From NCBI GenBank assembly GCA_022826805.1, contig JAJDUH010000005.1, forward strand, positions 1-64,000: a stretch of DNA of 64,000 nucleotides, in the 5' to 3' direction. Within the stretch, counting starts at the first letter, position 1. Every line of letters begins with the position of its first letter. Shown one piece after another: positions 60,240 through 64,000 of this stretch. The translations under genes were made by a program, and so were the position numbers. Under the pieces are notes generated by a model. That model had not been told where the DNA came from. It did not search any database and saw only the letters and a list, made by a program, of their open reading frames with translations. This stretch comes from Candidatus Poribacteria bacterium. GTDB lineage: Bacteria > Poribacteria > WGA-4E > WGA-3G.

Positions 60240-60261
60240 ACTTTCAGATAGGAAGCAACCT

Positions 60262-61164
60262 ATGAGATTTTATCACATGTCTTTACCTTTGAGTAGGTTT
60301 ATTATTTTAACTTTAATTTTTGGTTTATTTGCAGGGTGTGATTTTTTGGATGAACAAGATGCAGGTATGTTTATCCAAACGGCAGGTGTCGTCTCTACTT
60401 CTATGGATAGACCTTCAGAAAGAGATACTATAGCCGAAGTCGTAATCGGTGCCTTTAGTGCAAACCCTAACACATGTGTAGGAAAATTGAAAGTCTCTGC
60501 TGATCGGGAAGGCAATAACATCTATCTAACAGCAGAGAAGGAAACATCCCTCGTTTCCGGGCTCGTTTTCGGGGCGTGTGGAGACGCGGTAACGGAAGTA
60601 TATGGCGAGGTTACTGTAAAGAACCTCGAAGTCGGTGAATATAAAATTCTGGATGATAACAGCCGTCGTGAACTAGGACGGTTTCGTATTGAGCCGACGT
60701 GGCCATGGGCTTATATGGTTCATGTTGACGTTGATGCAATCATAACTGAATTTATTGCTTCTCCGTCTCCAATAGATCCCGATAATTATTCTGTTCATGC
60801 TATGCTTCATATAGCAGAACTCTATGAACCCCATTGTTACCCGCTTCCCAGGTTAATCCTTAGAACAGATACAGAAGAAATTGAAGACGTTATCAACGTT
60901 AATATAGAGTGTAGTGTACCGTATATCGACCCCGGGTGTGCAGTTATGGTAAACTCATACCCGCACACGGAAGAACCATCGTATCCGCGATATAGATATG
61001 AATATAACACGGAAGTATATCTTGGTGTATTCTCTGCGGGCTCACATAGCGTCGTTATCAACGGTAACGGTAGAAACTATCTTTTTGATATTCCCTCGGG
61101 TATTGATGAAGGTATTCAATTTTGGAAAATCTTTCCAAAAGCGACCTCTCGGACGGCACATTAA
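60262..61164 (+). CDS. Lipoprotein of unknown function (paralogue 2)
   Basis: A 300-aa exported lipoprotein with a good lipobox, GLFAGC, after RFIILTLIF. The body is beta-rich and related to the protein at 55543-56352 (YGEVTVKNLEVGEYKILDD; NTEVYLGVFSAG). It carries several Cys residues (NTCVGK, GACGD, HCYPLP, IECSVP, GCAVM), as its paralogue does. It starts 22 nt after the orphan sorting-domain gene. The two lipoproteins bracket the protease/barrel/orphan-domain genes. The function is unknown. ATG 60277 is an alternative start. Confidence 0.7.
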   Translation: MRFYHMSLPLSRFIILTLIFGLFAGCDFLDEQDAGMFIQTAGVVSTSMDRPSERDTIAEVVIGAFSANPNTCVGKLKVSADREGNNIYLTAEKETSLVSGLVFGACGDAVTEVYGEVTVKNLEVGEYKILDDNSRRELGRFRIEPTWPWAYMVHVDVDAIITEFIASPSPIDPDNYSVHAMLHIAELYEPHCYPLPRLILRTDTEEIEDVINVNIECSVPYIDPGCAVMVNSYPHTEEPSYPRYRYEYNTEVYLGVFSAGSHSVVINGNGRNYLFDIPSGIDEGIQFWKIFPKATSRTAH

Positions 61165-61208
61165 GCCACCTATCGAAACAGTCAAGCAACAACAAATTGC
61201 CCAACCAT

Positions 61209-61253
61209 GAAAGGCACAAGCTCCACGCTTTAGGGTGTGGGTGCTATGACTCA
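61209..61253. mobile_element. Possible remnant of an IS200/IS605-type right end
   Basis: AAGGCACAAG, a hairpin CCACGC-TTTAGG-GTGTGG (61223-61240, one G-T pair) and GTGCTATGACTC resemble the hairpin right end of IS200/IS605-family elements. No TnpA or TnpB is nearby. A similar but poorer string (GAGGCACAAAGC ... GGGTGGGTGCTAT) is at about 4035-4079. It could also be chance or another repeat type. Confidence 0.25.
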
Positions 61254-61311
61254 GCGATAAATTGCGGTGAGGATGATGATGATGAAGGGCAGAAATGTTA
61301 CAAATTTCCTG

Positions 61312-62379
61312 ATGAATAAACGAACGCTTGTTTTCTGGGTTTCCAGTTTCTTGACGATGTTGGTCGCGTTTTCAATTACAGCGGCTTATGCGCAGGATCC
61401 TACTATCCGTTATGGCGAGGGTGTACCGGCAGCGGTTCGTATTATCAATGATCGAGGTTTGCGCTATCTCGCTGATACGCAGATGGAAAATGGAAGTTGG
61501 TCAGGGGAACCGGGGAACGCTGGAATAACAGGGATCTGTGTGATGGCGTTGATGGCGAGTGGTGAAGATCCAGACTTCGGTCCTTATGCGACTAACATCC
61601 GTAAAGCCTTACGCAATATCATTGTCAATCAGAATAATAGGACAGGCTACCTCGGTTCGGTCGGGCACGGGTCGATGTACCACCACGGTTTTGCCTTGTT
61701 GGCACTATCTGAAGCGTACGGTGTCGTTAGCGAACGGCTGCTCTGGGAAGGGAGCGATGTGCCTCCCGAAGGGCGGCGTACGCTTGGTCAGGCGTTGGAA
61801 CTGGCGGTGCGTGCTACTTTGACTGCACAAAAGGAGAATGCGTGGGGTGCTTGGCGTTACTCTCCGCAGGCCCGAGATGCCGACACAACCGTGGCTGGAA
61901 CCGTGCTAATGGGTTTGTTTGGTGCCCGAAATGCTGGCATTGAGGTGCCTAACAAGGCGATCGACAAGGCAATAAGTTTTTTCCAGAGCCACACGATGCA
62001 AGATGGAAGTGTGATGTATCAGATGTCAAGGAATTTTGGCGATGGACTCACTCGGACAGCAATAGCTACACTGATTTATGCAATTGGAAAAAGAAAAGAC
62101 ACCCCTGAATACAAAGCCGCTTCCGAATTCATCAAGCGGCGAATTAATTCTAATGATGCCAGATACCCGTACTATCATCTTTACTATATGGCTCAGGCAC
62201 TGTTTCAAAGCGACTTTGAGGCGTGGCAGGCTTGGAACCGGCGGACCATTGAGCGGCTTCAGAGAATGCAGTCAGACAATGGTAGTTTTTCAAGTTCGTA
62301 TGGTAGCGCCTACGGGACTGGCATGGCTATCCTGGCTTTGGCGTTGAACTATCGTCTCTTACCGGTTTATGAAAGGTGA
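61312..62379 (+). CDS. Secreted prenyltransferase/squalene-oxidase (terpene-cyclase-like) repeat protein
   Basis: A protein of about 355 aa with signal peptide MNKRTLVFWVSSFLTMLVAF...AYAQ. Alpha/alpha-barrel repeats of the squalene-cyclase/prenyltransferase-beta type follow: GLRYLADTQMENGSWSG, TGICVMALMASG, HHGFALLALSEAYG, VRATLTAQKENAWGAWRY, DTTVAGTVLMGLFGARN, YYHLYYMAQALFQ and MQSDNGSFSSSYGSAYGTGMAILAL. Such exported repeat proteins are commonly encoded with the MoxR/BatA/DUF4175 genes in planctomycetes. Here they are 7 kb away. No DxDD cyclase motif is seen, so it is not a real triterpene cyclase. The frame also opens at GTG 61267. Confidence 0.78.
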   Translation: MNKRTLVFWVSSFLTMLVAFSITAAYAQDPTIRYGEGVPAAVRIINDRGLRYLADTQMENGSWSGEPGNAGITGICVMALMASGEDPDFGPYATNIRKALRNIIVNQNNRTGYLGSVGHGSMYHHGFALLALSEAYGVVSERLLWEGSDVPPEGRRTLGQALELAVRATLTAQKENAWGAWRYSPQARDADTTVAGTVLMGLFGARNAGIEVPNKAIDKAISFFQSHTMQDGSVMYQMSRNFGDGLTRTAIATLIYAIGKRKDTPEYKAASEFIKRRINSNDARYPYYHLYYMAQALFQSDFEAWQAWNRRTIERLQRMQSDNGSFSSSYGSAYGTGMAILALALNYRLLPVYER

Positions 62380-62380
62380 A

Positions 62381-62490
62381 TGGCTTTTAGGTATCGGTTA
62401 TCGGTAAGAGTTGCCTGATGCACATCAGGTATCTCTTTAACTGACAACTGAAAACCTGCACAGCAAGCGAACCGACAACCATTTGCTAAA
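62381..62490. repeat. R2 dispersed repeat (short core)
   Basis: GGTATCGGTTATCGGTAAGAG is followed by a hairpin CCTGATGCACATCAGG (CCTGATG/CATCAGG, 2-nt loop) and TCTCTTTAACTGACAACTG, then GCGAACCGACAACCA. It lies directly before the ribosome binding site of the last gene. Confidence 0.7.
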
Positions 62491-62504
62491 AAGGGAGAAA
62501 TAAA

Positions 62505-64000
62505 ATGCAGTGGAATCTAAAGAAGATGCTTATGACTGTTTCTGTATTGGCGGCGTTGTGGGCTCCTACGACGCAGGCTCAGGAAGCAGAAGAGCCTTTA
62601 AAACCGAGTTTGCAAGCCTATACACAGACGCTGCGCTGGAGAAATGGCAACATCCTTCCCGGTCGGTTATTAGAAAGCACAGCTGGAATAATCCGCTGGG
62701 TGGCCCCATACTTTTCGGATGATCTGGTCGTTGACATGAGTGTATTGGATTCGGTTATCTTCTCGGAGCGGCCTACTCCAGCGACGGAGGCTTTTCGCGT
62801 CGGAACGGTATCTGGAGATGTCTGGATGGCTGATATAGTCGATTCGGGTGACAACACCTTTCTCTTTTTCAGTAAGCGACACGGTCGGTTTCGAGTGAAT
62901 CGTACGACGATTTATATCCTTGAACGTTGGGTACACTCCAATTTTATCTTCGACGGTTCTCAACTGATGGCTTGGGAATTATCCAAACGGCGTAAGAATG
63001 ATCCTATGCTTCTACGTGGTCGGAACGCTCAGTTGGATTGGTATGCAGATCGTGTTGGTCATCCACGAACAGATAAAGTTAAATCAAAAATTTTCCATGC
63101 GCTTGACTTACCTGAACGTTTTGAGATTGACTTAGAATTGACTTCCGACACACGTTCTCCGGAATTTGTTTTTGCACTCGGTAAAAGCCTTTACGAAACA
63201 GTCCGACTGGAGACGTGGGTTAACGAATTGGTGGTCGTTCAAGGCACACTATTTGAACCGGTATTAACGATCCAACCAGATCAACGAAGTTTCCGTTTAC
63301 GTCTCGCTTATGACGGGGATGCCGATGTATTGAAGGTATTGGATTTTGCTGGAAATCTGCTGCTGAAATTGGATGGAGTTGAGCAGACGGTTGCGGAACC
63401 TGGTCTCTATGTCTATAACCGAGGTCGAGATTTAACGGTCCGGCGGTTAAGGGTCTATCGGAGACCTACTAACTCCGCAAAACAGCCCATTGATGCTTCC
63501 AAACCGCGGATCCACATGATGGATGGACGGGTGGTTTACGGCAAACTGTTTGTTGGGAAAGACAGTGCTTATCTTATTGATGCAGATGAGGTTCGTCGTG
63601 ACATTGATCTCCAGCAGATTGACCGTGTCGTTCAACCGGGTGCTGCGCTAACCGAGACGGACTATCCGGTTGCTTTAACATATCCCGATGGGGCGGTCTT
63701 GCATGGCAAGATTGATCGAGTGAGTGAAGATGGTGTGGTCCTGCAAACCGACTTTGCGGACGAACCGATAACCTGTGCGTTTACGGGTGCTTCGCTGCTT
63801 CGGATAAAACCGGGGCACTCTTGGGTTCCTAAGCAGGTTGAAGATGGAGATAAATTGTTTCACCCATTCGGAGATCTCCGAGGCAAGGTTCTATTTGATG
63901 GTCAGGACGAATCGTTGATTCGATGGAAACCTGTGGGGGCGTTGGAGCCGGTTCGACTGGCGAACACTCGAGCAGTCCGTATAGAGCGCAACAATAGACG
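62505..64000 (+). CDS. Secreted repeat protein, partial (runs off the window)
   Basis: The frame opens at ATG 62505 behind AAGGGAGAA and stays open to the last base, giving at least 498 codons. A signal peptide (LMTVSVLAALWAPTTQAQE) is followed by repeats of a small beta unit. Examples are GNILPGRLLESTAGIIRW, GDVWMADIVDSGDNTFLFF, DGRVVYGKLFVGKDSAYLID, DGAVLHGKIDRVSEDGVVLQ and GDLRGKVLFDGQDESLIRW. The units resemble Sm/SH3-like barrels found in exported planctomycete proteins. A central part (DLPERFEIDLELTSDTRSPEF) may be a jelly-roll domain. The family is not named. It follows the squalene-cyclase-repeat gene and is probably part of the same locus. The C-terminus is not in the window. Confidence 0.78.
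   Translation, partial: MQWNLKKMLMTVSVLAALWAPTTQAQEAEEPLKPSLQAYTQTLRWRNGNILPGRLLESTAGIIRWVAPYFSDDLVVDMSVLDSVIFSERPTPATEAFRVGTVSGDVWMADIVDSGDNTFLFFSKRHGRFRVNRTTIYILERWVHSNFIFDGSQLMAWELSKRRKNDPMLLRGRNAQLDWYADRVGHPRTDKVKSKIFHALDLPERFEIDLELTSDTRSPEFVFALGKSLYETVRLETWVNELVVVQGTLFEPVLTIQPDQRSFRLRLAYDGDADVLKVLDFAGNLLLKLDGVEQTVAEPGLYVYNRGRDLTVRRLRVYRRPTNSAKQPIDASKPRIHMMDGRVVYGKLFVGKDSAYLIDADEVRRDIDLQQIDRVVQPGAALTETDYPVALTYPDGAVLHGKIDRVSEDGVVLQTDFADEPITCAFTGASLLRIKPGHSWVPKQVEDGDKLFHPFGDLRGKVLFDGQDESLIRWKPVGALEPVRLANTRAVRIERNNR

Noticed and set aside
61312..62379. Squalene-hopene cyclase
   Set aside because: It is too short, has a signal peptide and lacks a DxDD motif. Only the repeat fold is shared.

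Overview
This window looks like a chromosomal segment of a diderm, secretion-rich environmental bacterium. The closest match I can recall is Candidatus Poribacteria or a relative near the Planctomycetes group. That is inference from gene content: LamG-like proteins ending in a TTWG motif, proteins ending in a PNPFNPETWIPY-type C-terminal domain, WD40 proteins ending in dockerin repeats, two PhyH dioxygenases, a sulfatase, an M81 peptidase, Gfo/Idh/MocA and enolase-superfamily enzymes, and a planctomycete-style MoxR/BatA locus. No rRNA, CRISPR array, phage or intact transposon is seen.

Layout. 0.3-3.1 kb: two DNA restriction/modification-type genes, an HSDR_N-like nuclease and a DNA methyltransferase with a fused Mrr-like nuclease. 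3.1-9 kb (minus strand): a RelE/HigB-like toxin with a short partner, then a tandemly duplicated two-gene module of secreted proteins (B'-A'-B-A), a decayed fragment of a further A copy, and a carboxypeptidase-regulatory-domain protein. 9.1-11.8 kb (minus): tRNA-Glu, tRNA-Lys, and the rplM-rpsI-purA operon behind a near-consensus promoter. 12-16.5 kb: a Get3/ArsA ATPase, a membrane protein and hslVU. 16.7-20 kb: two tandem WD40-dockerin proteins. 20-28 kb: sppA, a PhyH enzyme, a P-loop/deoxyribosyltransferase-like fusion, a small conserved protein, a RimK-type ATP-grasp enzyme, a glycosyltransferase and a mannitol-dehydrogenase-family protein. 28-44 kb: carbohydrate and small-molecule metabolism, including an oxidoreductase, MFS transporter, LamG proteins, a LamG/alpha-glucuronidase-like/beta-helix protein, an enolase-superfamily enzyme, M81 peptidase, aldo-keto reductase, PhyH, sulfatase and CotH. 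44.4-54.4 kb: a tight MoxR-DUF58-BatA/VWA-VWA operon followed by a large DUF4175-like membrane protein. 54.4-61.2 kb: a GH43/130-like propeller protein and a cell-surface block with two paralogous lipoproteins, a metalloprotease/VHL-beta/YWTD-propeller protein, a beta-barrel-like protein and an orphan C-terminal sorting-type domain. 61.3-64 kb: a squalene-cyclase-repeat protein and a secreted repeat protein that runs off the window.

Intergenic DNA is crowded with dispersed inverted repeats. R1 has GTTGGGTT / AACCCAAC arms. R2 is built from AGTTGTCAGTTATCGGT-like terminal inverted repeats, is about 75-150 bp long and often lies just before a ribosome binding site. R3 has GGCGAGGTT / AACCTCGCC arms. 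R2 copies sit inside the rplM-rpsI and hslV-hslU operons, and several share an internal hairpin whose two arms have changed in a compensatory way.

The strongest leads for something undescribed are the protease-VHL-YWTD-sorting-domain protein with its lipoprotein/barrel/orphan-domain neighbours, the duplicated secreted B-A module, the methyltransferase-nuclease fusion pair, and the structurally conserved R2 repeat. All functions are assigned by reading motifs; no search was run.
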